Shown piece after piece: positions 40,785 through 50,063 of a stretch of 64,000 bases of DNA; the stretch's first letter is position 1, and each line of letters starts with the position of its first letter. The DNA lies in the NCBI GenBank assembly GCA_021298435.1, contig JAJTFJ010000005.1:62001-126000 (forward strand), in the 5' to 3' direction. The notes below the pieces were generated by a model. It was not told the DNA's origin and did not search any database. It was given only the letters and a program-made list of their open reading frames with translations. Origin of the DNA: Ilumatobacteraceae bacterium. Lineage in GTDB: Bacteria; Actinomycetota; Acidimicrobiia; Acidimicrobiales; Ilumatobacteraceae. Made by a program: the position numbers and the translations under genes.

Positions 40785-43043
40785 ATGACGTTTACCCCAA
40801 CCACACCCACCGGATTCCCCGGCACCATCGGCAAGACGATCTCTGAGTCAACCCCATATTTCCCTGATCACAATCAAGGAGCAGGAAAGCCCAACATTCT
40901 CATCGTGCTGCTTGACGATGTGGGCTTTGCAGATTTTGGTTGCTACGGCGCCGAGAACAACACACCCACCATTGATGCAATCGCACAACGTGGTCTTCGA
41001 TTCTCTGGCTTTCACACGACAGCGATGTGTTCCACAACGCGAGCCGCACTGCTCACTGGTCGCAATCATCACTCTGTTGGTGTTGGTTGCCTCGCCAACT
41101 TCGACAGCGGCTACCCCGGCTATCGCGGCAAGATCACACACGAAGCAGGAACACTTGCTGAAATGCTCCGCCCGCACGGCTACCGCAACTACATGGTCGG
41201 CAAATGGCATGTCACACCTCTCACCGAAACAGGCCCCACTGGTCCCTTCGATGGATGGCCACTTGCACGCGGGTTTGACCGCTTCTACGGATTCCTTGAT
41301 GCTGAGACTGATCAGTACAGCCCTGAAGTTGTGCGCGACAACACACATGTCACCGCACCCGGCACGTATTGGACTGGCTATCACCTCACCGAGGATCTTG
41401 TTGATAACGCCATCACCTATGTTGCGGACCACACTGCTGGCGCACCCGACACACCATGGATGATGTTGCTTGCACCGGGTGCCTGTCATGCACCTCATCA
41501 GGCTCCCGTTGAGTACATCGACCGTTGCGAGAAGAACTACCTCGATGGTTGGGATGCAGCACGCGAACGTCGTCTCGCAAACCAAATTAAGTTGGGAATT
41601 GTTCCACCAGACACCGTCCTTCCTGATCGCAACGATTGGGTTCTTCCGTGGGCAGACGTACCTGCAGATCAGAAGCCACTATCTATTCGACTAATGGCTG
41701 CATATGCAGCAATGCTCGAACACTTTGATGATCATCTCGCACGCTTGGTGAAGCAGCTTGAAGACTCCGGTCAACTCGACAACACCGTCATCATGGTGAT
41801 GAGTGACAACGGTGCAAGTCAAGAAGGCGGACCATTGGGATTCATCAATGCAATGGGGCCTTTCAACCTCATTGCGGAATCGATCGAAGAAAAGATTTCA
41901 AAGATCGGTGACATTGGCGGCCCCGATACGCACAGCAACTTCCCGTGGGGTTGGGCGATGACCGCCAACACACCATTGAAGCGCTACAAGCAGAACACGC
42001 ACTCCGGCGGAATTCGTGATCCCTTTGTCATCGCATGGCCAGGTGTTGTGAATGACCACGGTGGTGTTCGCCACAACTTCTGTCATGCTGTTGACCTTGC
42101 CCCGACCATTCTCGAGATGCTCGGTCTCGAAGCGCCAACAACTGTGAACGGCATCGCACAGATGCCGATTGAAGGTCAATCATTCGCCCCTGTCCTCAGT
42201 GACCCCAGCGCAACAATCAATCGCGGCCCACAATATTTTGAAATGTTCGGTCACCGAGGCATCGTTGTTGACGGATGGAAAGCAGTTGCCTATCACCAAA
42301 TGGGAACTCCGTTCGAAGACGATGTGTGGGAGTTGTACCACCTTGCACAGGACTTCAATGAGATGAATGATCTTGCTGCACAAGAGCCAGAGCGTCTTGC
42401 GAAGTTGATCGAGATGTGGTGGCAAGAAGCCGACAAGAACAAGGTGTTGCCACTCGACGACCGCTTCGCACCACGCTTCGCCGAGAACGCAGAACGCCAT
42501 CGAGGCAATCGTTCGCGCTACACCTTCTGGAAGGGAATGGGGCACATCCCATCCGATGTCGCACCCGACTTACGCAGTCGTTCATACACAATCTCTGCAT
42601 ACATCGATGTTCCTGCAGATGGGTGTGAAGGTGTCTTGATCTCTCACGGAGACCTCACCAGTGGATACAGCCTCTTCATTCGAGATGGATTCCTCGAGCA
42701 TGACCTCAACATTGGTGGCAGTCACCAGATGCTGAAATCAGATCGCAAGATCTCGGCTGGAGCTCACATCGTGGGCGTGCGCATGAAGCGCAATGGCAAC
42801 GAAGGAACTCTCACGATGTTCATTGATGACGTTGAAGTGGGCACCATGACAACGGAAAACATCTTCTGGCTTCTGATCTCGTGGTCAGGTCTTGACATTG
42901 GCCTCGACCGTGGAACACCAGTGAGCCATTATGAATCGCCGTTCTTGTTCACAGGCGATCTCAAGAAAGTTGAAATCAATCTTGATGATGATCAAGTTCT
43001 TGATTTCCATGGCGCAAGTCGTGCCACCATGGCACGCGATTAA
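40785..43043 (+). CDS. Arylsulfatase-family enzyme with an atypical CSTTR formylglycine site
   Basis: 752 residues from ATG 40785, preceded by GGAGG at 40775-40779. Alkaline-phosphatase superfamily sulfatase: metal ligands in NILIVLLDDVGFADFG (Asp44-Asp45), the maturation site MCSTTRAALLTGRNHH with Cys82, GKWH, and DNGAS. The formylglycine consensus is C-x-P/A-x-R, but here position +2 is Thr. No signal peptide is visible, so cytosolic. A C-terminal domain (about 610-750) with EGVLISHGDLTSGYSLFI resembles the extra domain of long actinobacterial arylsulfatases. Stop abuts the convergent acyl-CoA dehydrogenase. Natural substrate unknown. Confidence 0.9.
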   Translation: MTFTPTTPTGFPGTIGKTISESTPYFPDHNQGAGKPNILIVLLDDVGFADFGCYGAENNTPTIDAIAQRGLRFSGFHTTAMCSTTRAALLTGRNHHSVGVGCLANFDSGYPGYRGKITHEAGTLAEMLRPHGYRNYMVGKWHVTPLTETGPTGPFDGWPLARGFDRFYGFLDAETDQYSPEVVRDNTHVTAPGTYWTGYHLTEDLVDNAITYVADHTAGAPDTPWMMLLAPGACHAPHQAPVEYIDRCEKNYLDGWDAARERRLANQIKLGIVPPDTVLPDRNDWVLPWADVPADQKPLSIRLMAAYAAMLEHFDDHLARLVKQLEDSGQLDNTVIMVMSDNGASQEGGPLGFINAMGPFNLIAESIEEKISKIGDIGGPDTHSNFPWGWAMTANTPLKRYKQNTHSGGIRDPFVIAWPGVVNDHGGVRHNFCHAVDLAPTILEMLGLEAPTTVNGIAQMPIEGQSFAPVLSDPSATINRGPQYFEMFGHRGIVVDGWKAVAYHQMGTPFEDDVWELYHLAQDFNEMNDLAAQEPERLAKLIEMWWQEADKNKVLPLDDRFAPRFAENAERHRGNRSRYTFWKGMGHIPSDVAPDLRSRSYTISAYIDVPADGCEGVLISHGDLTSGYSLFIRDGFLEHDLNIGGSHQMLKSDRKISAGAHIVGVRMKRNGNEGTLTMFIDDVEVGTMTTENIFWLLISWSGLDIGLDRGTPVSHYESPFLFTGDLKKVEINLDDDQVLDFHGASRATMARD

Positions 43044-44234
43044 CTAGCGCTTTCCGCCCGCAGGGACATCGCGGAACGGCATGTCCCTATCGACTTCAGG
43101 CTCTTTGGGTAAACCAAGAATGCGTTCACCGATGATGTTGCGCTGCACTTGATCCGTGCCGCCACCGATCGATGTGAAATACGCATTGAGTTGTGAGTAA
43201 TTCGCATCACGTGCACGAGGATTCTCATCACCATCAAGTGTTCCTTCAGCGCCCAACAGTTCGCCCTGTAAGTGACCAGCAAAATGCAATAACCCACTCA
43301 TGGCGAGTTTTCCGAATGACGCAAGAGGTGACGAACCGCCACCTGCAGCCATTGCCTTGGACCGGTCGTTATTCCAATCGTTCACTAAGCGCATGCAATG
43401 CAACTTCGCTAATTTCTGTCGCACCTTCAGGTCGTTGTTCTTTCCCACGGATTGCGCCAGTTTCACCAACGACAAATCTGGCAATGGAATGTGACCCATT
43501 GCAGTTGCAGTCGCGCCACCAGCGGGGCCACGAGGGCCACGACGTGAGATGCCCATCATTGCGCGCTCGTACGCCAGCGCACTTTGCAATACCCACCAAC
43601 CCTGATTGAGTTCACCGAGCATGTTCTGCGCGGGAACTCGTGCATCAGTGATGAACACTTCGTTGAAACGCGAGTCGCCCGTCGCCTGTCGCAGCGGACG
43701 CACTTCAACTCCGGCTTGCTTCATCGGAAGATAGAAGAAAGAAATTCCGCGGTGCTTTGGCTGATCCCAATCAGTGCGAGCAATCAACATTCCGAAATCA
43801 GCATCTTTTGCGCCTGAGGTCCACACCTTCTGACCGTTGACAACCCATTCGTCTCCGTCACGAACTGCTGAGGTGCGAATACCTGCAAGGTCTGAACCAG
43901 CTCCTGGCTCGCTGTACAACAGACACATCGCAACTTCATCCATCAATAACGGACGAATGAATTGCTCTTTCAACTCTGGTGTGCCGAAGCCGACAATGGA
44001 TCCAGCCCACAGATTGGATTTGTCTTGCCCCGTACCAGGTGCACCTGCAGCAACAAACAACGCTTCGACTTCTTTCGCTGTGTCGTCATCCAGCGCGCGA
44101 CCCATGCAATCTTCTGGCCAGCGCAATGCAGCCCACCGGTTGTCGATGACGAGCTCTTTCCACTTGGCAAGATCCATGTCGGGCTGCCAATGCGCCGCTA
44201 AGAAATCGCGTGCTTCATTCACAACATTTGCCAC
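43044..44234 (-). CDS. Acyl-CoA dehydrogenase
   Basis: 396 residues, GTG start at 44234 with a G-rich site just upstream. ACAD features: CLLYSEPGAGSDLAGIRTSAVRDGDEWVVNGQKVWTSGA (FAD and substrate signature, about residues 135-172) and the C-terminal GGGTDQVQRNIIGERILGLPKEP (second signature with the isoalloxazine contact). It oxidises acyl-CoA to enoyl-CoA with transfer to ETF; chain or ring specificity is not readable. A Gly at the usual catalytic Glu position in the C-terminal signature (IGGGTDQVQRN) suggests the base lies elsewhere, as in the long-chain or steroid-type FadE proteins. Confidence 0.92.
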   Translation of the reverse strand: MANVVNEARDFLAAHWQPDMDLAKWKELVIDNRWAALRWPEDCMGRALDDDTAKEVEALFVAAGAPGTGQDKSNLWAGSIVGFGTPELKEQFIRPLLMDEVAMCLLYSEPGAGSDLAGIRTSAVRDGDEWVVNGQKVWTSGAKDADFGMLIARTDWDQPKHRGISFFYLPMKQAGVEVRPLRQATGDSRFNEVFITDARVPAQNMLGELNQGWWVLQSALAYERAMMGISRRGPRGPAGGATATAMGHIPLPDLSLVKLAQSVGKNNDLKVRQKLAKLHCMRLVNDWNNDRSKAMAAGGGSSPLASFGKLAMSGLLHFAGHLQGELLGAEGTLDGDENPRARDANYSQLNAYFTSIGGGTDQVQRNIIGERILGLPKEPEVDRDMPFRDVPAGGKR

Positions 44235-44339
44235 GTGTCCCCCGTTTCAATATCCCAAACCTAGACCCAGCTATGCGCACATTGCATTGCCACAAGGCGA
44301 TAAATCGGCACACATGCCAACATGCAAGCCCCGTCAAGT

Positions 44340-44357
44340 TATCAACCTAAGTTGATA
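44340..44357. promoter_or_regulatory. Perfect inverted repeat at the start of the toxin-antitoxin-like locus
   Basis: TATCAAC-CTAA-GTTGATA: seven-base arms with a 4-nt spacer, ending on the first base of the ATG at 44357. Placement over the start codon fits an operator for autoregulation by the downstream helix-turn-helix protein. Confidence 0.6.
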
Positions 44358-44589
44358 TGCTGACACCAGAGATTCTGCCCTCAGCGCGGAACACGGAATC
44401 TCTGACGCAGACATGATGCACGCATTCCGCAACAGAATTCGAGAACTTCGACTTGAGGAAAAATACCTAGTTGTAGGTCCGGACAGTAATGGGAATCTGC
44501 TTGAACTCATTTACAGATTGTCAGAAGAGTCAATTGTCATTTTCCATGCCATGAAGGTAAGACCAAAACATTTAAGGATCGTGAAATGA
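44357..44589 (+). pseudogene. Toxin-like small protein, N-terminal frameshift
   Basis: ATG 44357 begins MLTPEILPSAR and then runs to a stop after 19 codons. One frame over, EHGISDADMMHAFRNRI continues to a stop at 44587-44589. The two parts together look like a small toxin family seen upstream of helix-turn-helix antitoxins (core VVGPDSNGNLLEL, end FHAMKVRPKHLR). A single missing base around 44386-44391 explains the break. ATG 44413 could still start a 58-residue truncated product. The stop overlaps the next start as ATGA. Family assignment is from memory of the pattern and is tentative. Confidence 0.6.
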
Positions 44590-44852
44590 AAAAGAAAGCG
44601 TCAATGGACCTTCAAGACTTTATAGATCGTTTTGAACGAGGCGAGATTGCGCTCGGTCGAGAACTTACCCCCGCGGAAATGGCCATCACATCTGCAGTCT
44701 TTGAGCGAAGCATTTGGGACAAGGAACTCCGAAGAGCGATTTCTGCCGCCCGAGAATCTGGGGTGACGTGGCAAACAATCGGCGATCTACTTGGGGTGAC
44801 ACCTCAAGCTGCGCACAAGAAGTATGCACACCTCATCAACGATGCCAATTAG
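44586..44852 (+). CDS. Helix-turn-helix antitoxin-like protein
   Basis: 88 residues. The C-terminal half is a helix-turn-helix of resolvase/sigma type: ISAARESGVTWQTIGDLLGVTPQAAHKKYAHLI. The N-terminal half is charged and helical (DLQDFIDRFERGEIALGRELTPAE). It starts 4 nt inside the upstream toxin-like frame (ATGA), the usual toxin-antitoxin coupling, and likely binds the inverted repeat at 44340-44357. With the partner broken, it may survive as a solitary repressor. Its end overlaps the hemQ 3' end by 4 bp. Confidence 0.75.
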   Translation: MKKKASMDLQDFIDRFERGEIALGRELTPAEMAITSAVFERSIWDKELRRAISAARESGVTWQTIGDLLGVTPQAAHKKYAHLINDAN

Positions 44853-45523
44853 ATCTGGTGGATCAGTTCTTCGACTGGTGTAACCATGCCGACATAGAAC
44901 GCGCCGAAGTCTGCATACACAGCCGATGCCTCGTCGTAACGCATCGTGTACACGACTTCTTTCAAGTCATCAGGGTGCACAGCAAACAAGGTGACTCCCC
45001 ACTCGTAATCGTCAAGGCCCGTTGAACCAGTGACAAGTTGAATCACGCGGCCGGCGAATGTGCGCCCGCTCTTGCCGTGCTCTTCCATCAGTTCTTTACG
45101 CTTGTCGAATTCCAAGGTGAACCAGTTGTCTTTGTGCTCACGGCGCTTTGACATTGGATAGAAGCACCAAGCGTTCTTTCCTGCAGGTGGCAATGTTGGG
45201 TACAGACGCGCATTCAACATTTCCTGCGGCATGCCCTTTGAATATTCAGACACTTCGGTGAGCGACACATAGCTGTCAACAATTTCAAGACCTGCATGCT
45301 GCACACCGGTTTGTAAAGCCTTCAGAGCGCGCATGTCTGCGGCCATGCCCATCACTGCAAGATCAGCTTTGTGACCCAACATGGAAACAGTGACGACGGT
45401 GACGCCGTTTTCCTCTGCAGCCTTCACTGCTGCAACAAGATCATCACCCTTGAAGTCAGGGAATGGCTTGCAAAAAAGGTGGACGACCCCAAGGCCGACC
45501 GAGGGGGACATCGGTTCGCTCAT
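44849..45523 (-). CDS. hemQ: Coproheme decarboxylase HemQ (chlorite dismutase family)
   Basis: 224 residues. Actinobacterial HemQ/ChdC converts coproheme III to heme b with peroxide. The active-site stretch FYPMSKRREHKDNWF has the Tyr and Lys that contact coproheme, and ELMEEHGKSGRTFAGRV supplies the proximal His. GSTGLDDYEWGVTLFAVHPDDLKEVVYTMRYDEASAVYADFGAFY is the standard C-terminal segment. This points to the coproporphyrin-dependent heme pathway in this organism. Other heme genes are not nearby. Downstream of no heme partner here; upstream neighbour on the same strand is the ATP-grasp gene. Confidence 0.95.
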   Translation of the reverse strand: MSEPMSPSVGLGVVHLFCKPFPDFKGDDLVAAVKAAEENGVTVVTVSMLGHKADLAVMGMAADMRALKALQTGVQHAGLEIVDSYVSLTEVSEYSKGMPQEMLNARLYPTLPPAGKNAWCFYPMSKRREHKDNWFTLEFDKRKELMEEHGKSGRTFAGRVIQLVTGSTGLDDYEWGVTLFAVHPDDLKEVVYTMRYDEASAVYADFGAFYVGMVTPVEELIHQI

Positions 45524-45536
45524 ATTTCTAACCTAT

Positions 45537-46424
45537 CTACTGACGAGTGACTGTGACGACGGCTGACGCAAAGCGAGTACCTGCATCACGATCCATGTGG
45601 AGGTACAAGGACGGCTCTGCAAGTTCAAGCTCCATCAGAACAGGAACTCCGGCGGAGCCACGAACAACGTCAACACGGGCATACAACGGCGCGTAACCGA
45701 ACTTCTCCACGATGAAGTCCATGACTTGTTCGCCCAATTCACGCTCTTGCGATGACGCATCACGCGCTGAAATATCTTCTTCGGTGTACAGGCCGTTCTT
45801 CACGTTGTCGCCTGTTGCCAAGATTGCACCTTTGCGGAATGCATGGCTATAGGCGCCGTTGAAATAGACCATTCCGGTTTCACCGCGTTCATCAATGAAG
45901 CGCTGATACGGCTGCACCATTGCAACTTTGCCCGCATCAATCAGCGAACCCAAATGAGCTGCTGCTTTCACCGGTGACTCCATGTGGCGTTCAGTGTTGT
46001 TGGAACCAGCGCTGATCGTCGGCTTCACCACAATGTCACGATTCAACATCCCATCATTCGTGATGAGCACTAAGTCTTCAGCACCACGAACAAACGTTGT
46101 GGGGATCACTGGAATACCAGCATCGATCATTTCACCGAGATACACCTTGTCGGTGTTCCACTTCACGATGTCAGCACTGTTGAACAACGTTGTCTTCGCA
46201 GAGACATCATCAAGCCATTGCACGAAGTCGTCATACCGGCGGTGGTAATCCCATGGAGAACGAATAATCGCCGCGGAGAACCGTGACCAGTCCTCGGCGG
46301 CGTTATCCCAATCCGTAATTTCTGCGACGATGCCGCGGTCTTGCAGACCGCGAATAATCAGCGAAAGATCTGTGTCGTGATGTCGCGCCTCAGCACAACT
46401 AACGAGTGCGAGAGGACGCGACAT
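45537..46424 (-). CDS. ATP-grasp ligase, RimK/DcsG-like
   Basis: 295 residues. Layout of a small ATP-grasp enzyme: an N-terminal pre-ATP-grasp domain (ALVSCAEARHHDTDLSLII), substrate region RSPWDYHRRYDDF, and the ATP-binding segments DIVVKPTISAGSNNT (Lys), VQPYQRFIDERGETGMVYFNGAYSHAFRKGA and LMELELAEPSLYL (metal-binding Glu). This resembles the group that includes O-ureido-serine cyclo-ligase DcsG and glutathione-synthetase-like proteins. It should join a carboxylate to an amine or similar nucleophile; substrates unknown. It lies between groL and hemQ, all on the minus strand. Confidence 0.85.
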   Translation of the reverse strand: MSRPLALVSCAEARHHDTDLSLIIRGLQDRGIVAEITDWDNAAEDWSRFSAAIIRSPWDYHRRYDDFVQWLDDVSAKTTLFNSADIVKWNTDKVYLGEMIDAGIPVIPTTFVRGAEDLVLITNDGMLNRDIVVKPTISAGSNNTERHMESPVKAAAHLGSLIDAGKVAMVQPYQRFIDERGETGMVYFNGAYSHAFRKGAILATGDNVKNGLYTEEDISARDASSQERELGEQVMDFIVEKFGYAPLYARVDVVRGSAGVPVLMELELAEPSLYLHMDRDAGTRFASAVVTVTRQ

Positions 46425-46449
46425 CGACGATCAGAAATGTATGAACGAC

Positions 46450-48132
<1,683 letters not shown>

Positions 48133-48159
48133 CTAGCACTCTACCGTTGAGACTGCTAA
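48133..48159. promoter_or_regulatory. CIRCE operator (HrcA-binding site) upstream of groL
   Basis: CTAGCACTC, 9-nt spacer, GACTGCTAA. Each arm differs from the CIRCE consensus (TTAGCACTC-N9-GAGTGCTAA) by one base. Position between the groL start and the upstream gene is classical for HrcA repression of heat-shock chaperonins. Confidence 0.88.
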
Positions 48160-48189
48160 CGCCACACCTGGCAGTTGTATAGGAAAACC

Positions 48190-48289
48190 GGCCTCAGGCC
48201 AGCCAAGCCTCTACAGGCTTAGAACCAGCCAGCTACGTGATACCCGATCGGCCTAGCGGCCTCACTCGAGTCGCTGGCTTTTAAAAGCC
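48190..48289. terminator. Cluster of short hairpins between groL promoter and the CysO-like gene
   Basis: Four to five small inverted repeats in 100 bp: GGCC-TCA-GGCC (48190-48200), AAGCCT-CTAC-AGGCTT (48205-48220), GGCC-TAGC-GGCC (48250-48261), ACTCGAGT (48264-48271) and the palindrome GGCTTTTAAAAGCC (48276-48289). The last spans the stop codon of the CysO-like gene. The cluster probably ends the upstream minus-strand transcript before the groL promoter. It has no single strong T-run. Confidence 0.55.
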
Positions 48290-48559
48290 GCCGGCTACAG
48301 CTGGGATGATCGAGACGGTGTCGCCGTCCTTCACAGGGGTTTCAAGGCCCTGGAGGTAACGCACGTCGTCATCCGACACGAAAATGTTCACGAACTTGTG
48401 CAGGTCGCCTGAGCCATCAAACAAACGCTCGCCAAAGCCGTTGTGAGCCGCATCAAGCGACTTCAACACTTCACCCAAGGTGCCAGCAGGAACTTCCACA
48501 GTGGATGCTCCACCGGAGATGGGACGCATGGTGGTGGGGATTCGAACGGTAACGGCCAT
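48281..48559 (-). CDS. CysO/MoaD-like ubiquitin-fold sulfur carrier with C-terminal GGF
   Basis: 92 residues from ATG 48559 (a TTG two codons earlier is less likely). Ubiquitin-like beta-grasp fold: VTVRIPTTMRPISGG, GTLGEVLKSLDA, HKFVNIFVSDDDVRYLQG and DGDTVSIIPAVAGGF. The pattern closely follows mycobacterial CysO, the thiocarboxylate donor for cysteine synthesis by CysM. CysO ends in Gly-Gly; here one extra Phe follows, so a JAMM-type protease (Mec or QbsD-like) would have to trim it before activation. No cysM, mec or activating enzyme is in the window. A MoaD role is less likely by sequence. Confidence 0.88.
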   Translation of the reverse strand: MAVTVRIPTTMRPISGGASTVEVPAGTLGEVLKSLDAAHNGFGERLFDGSGDLHKFVNIFVSDDDVRYLQGLETPVKDGDTVSIIPAVAGGF

Positions 48560-48580
48560 GGGCAAAACCCTACCGAGCGA

Positions 48581-50029
48581 CTAGGGATTTGTCACCAGTG
48601 GCGCCACACGGTCGCTCCACGGCATCGCAACTTCCAACTGAGATGCCAACCGCACCAAAACATCTTCACGGAACGGGGCGGCCACAAACTGCACACCCAT
48701 CGGCAATCCAGACGTCGACCAATGCAAGGGAAGGCTGATCGCTGGTTGGCCCGTGAGGTTGAACTGCGCTGTGTACGCCAGCACTTCAAGTAGATGACGT
48801 GTGCCGTCTTCGCCGGCGAGATAGCCGATCTTTGGTGGTGGACCCGCAATCGTGGGCGTCACCAAGATGTCGAAGCCGCGAGAGCCATCCATGGGTTCCC
48901 ACCACTGCACAACTTCGCGGCACCATGCGTGCAACCACATCATGTTGTCGAGATACATCCCTGTTGAAACGTTGCGACCAAGATTGCGCATCAACAAGTT
49001 GTCGGGCTCCATGTCGCCCTCGCCGATCTCGCGTCCGAGAATTTTCTCAAACGTTGAAACATCTGCATGTGTCCATGCAGCAACAATCGCGGTGAACTTG
49101 CCAGCGCTCTCCGGATGTTCCAATGCAGTGGGCCACGCAACAGACACATCATGTCCGAGCGATGTCAACATCTCTGCTGTTCGACGAACGGATTCACGAG
49201 ATTCTGCATGATCTGTTTGATGAGCAAACAACGGATGATCCAAAATGCCAATGCGTAAACGACCCGGATCGACGCCGACTTCTTGCAACAACGGACGTGC
49301 AAATGGTGGCGCTGTGTATGGGTCGCCAGGTTCGTAGCCGGCGATCACATCTAGAACTGCTGCAGTATCGCGCACGGTGCGCGTGACGCTTCCGTCAATC
49401 GTCGAACCCATCCAGCTTTCGCCAAGGTCTGGTCCTTTACTCACACGACCACGCGATGGCTTCAACCCAACAAGTCCGCATTCGGCTGCAGGAACACGAA
49501 TCGAACCCCCGCCATCGTTTGCATGACCAACAGCAACGATGTGCGCAGCCACACTCGCAGCAGAACCACCCGACGAACCACCGGTGGAATGGTCAAGGTT
49601 CCACGGGTTACGTGTCGGACCGTAACTCAACGGTTCAGTTGTAATCGTGTTGCCAAACTCTGGCGTATTTGTGCGACCAATAACTACAAAACCAGCATCA
49701 CGAAAACGACGCGTGAGATAACTGTCTCGTTGCGCGATGTAGTTTTCGTTTTTCAGAAAACGCGTACCCATGTGATGTGGCTCACCGGCCATTGACGCAC
49801 CAAGGTCTTTCAACACCATCGGCACGCCTGTGAATGCACCGTTGGGCAGACCTTTCGCAACATCATCACGTGCGCGATCAAAACGTGGGTGAATGATTGC
49901 GTTGATGTCGCCGTTCACGCGCTCTGCTTGCGCAATTGCGGCGTCCACCATCTCGCCTGCCGACACCTCGCCTGTGGCAACCAAAGCGGCTTGTGCCGTC
50001 GCATCCAATTCGTTCAATGAATCACTCAT
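48581..50029 (-). CDS. Amidase signature family hydrolase, second copy
   Basis: 482 residues from ATG 50029; the open frame up to 50554 is antisense to glycerate kinase and has no family resemblance. Triad: Lys in GVPMVLKDLGAS, cis-Ser in DHSTGGSSGGSAASVAA, nucleophile in NDGGGSIRVPAAECGL. Closest in style to 6-aminohexanoate-cyclic-dimer hydrolase and enantioselective amidases, but substrate is not readable. It shares only the fold with the amidase at 2742. It lies 21 bp upstream of the CysO-like gene on the same strand and is divergent from glycerate kinase. Confidence 0.9.
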   Translation of the reverse strand: MSDSLNELDATAQAALVATGEVSAGEMVDAAIAQAERVNGDINAIIHPRFDRARDDVAKGLPNGAFTGVPMVLKDLGASMAGEPHHMGTRFLKNENYIAQRDSYLTRRFRDAGFVVIGRTNTPEFGNTITTEPLSYGPTRNPWNLDHSTGGSSGGSAASVAAHIVAVGHANDGGGSIRVPAAECGLVGLKPSRGRVSKGPDLGESWMGSTIDGSVTRTVRDTAAVLDVIAGYEPGDPYTAPPFARPLLQEVGVDPGRLRIGILDHPLFAHQTDHAESRESVRRTAEMLTSLGHDVSVAWPTALEHPESAGKFTAIVAAWTHADVSTFEKILGREIGEGDMEPDNLLMRNLGRNVSTGMYLDNMMWLHAWCREVVQWWEPMDGSRGFDILVTPTIAGPPPKIGYLAGEDGTRHLLEVLAYTAQFNLTGQPAISLPLHWSTSGLPMGVQFVAAPFREDVLVRLASQLEVAMPWSDRVAPLVTNP

Positions 50030-50063
50030 GGTGGAAACCTTATGCCCGCCGTAAGGTAGCCCC

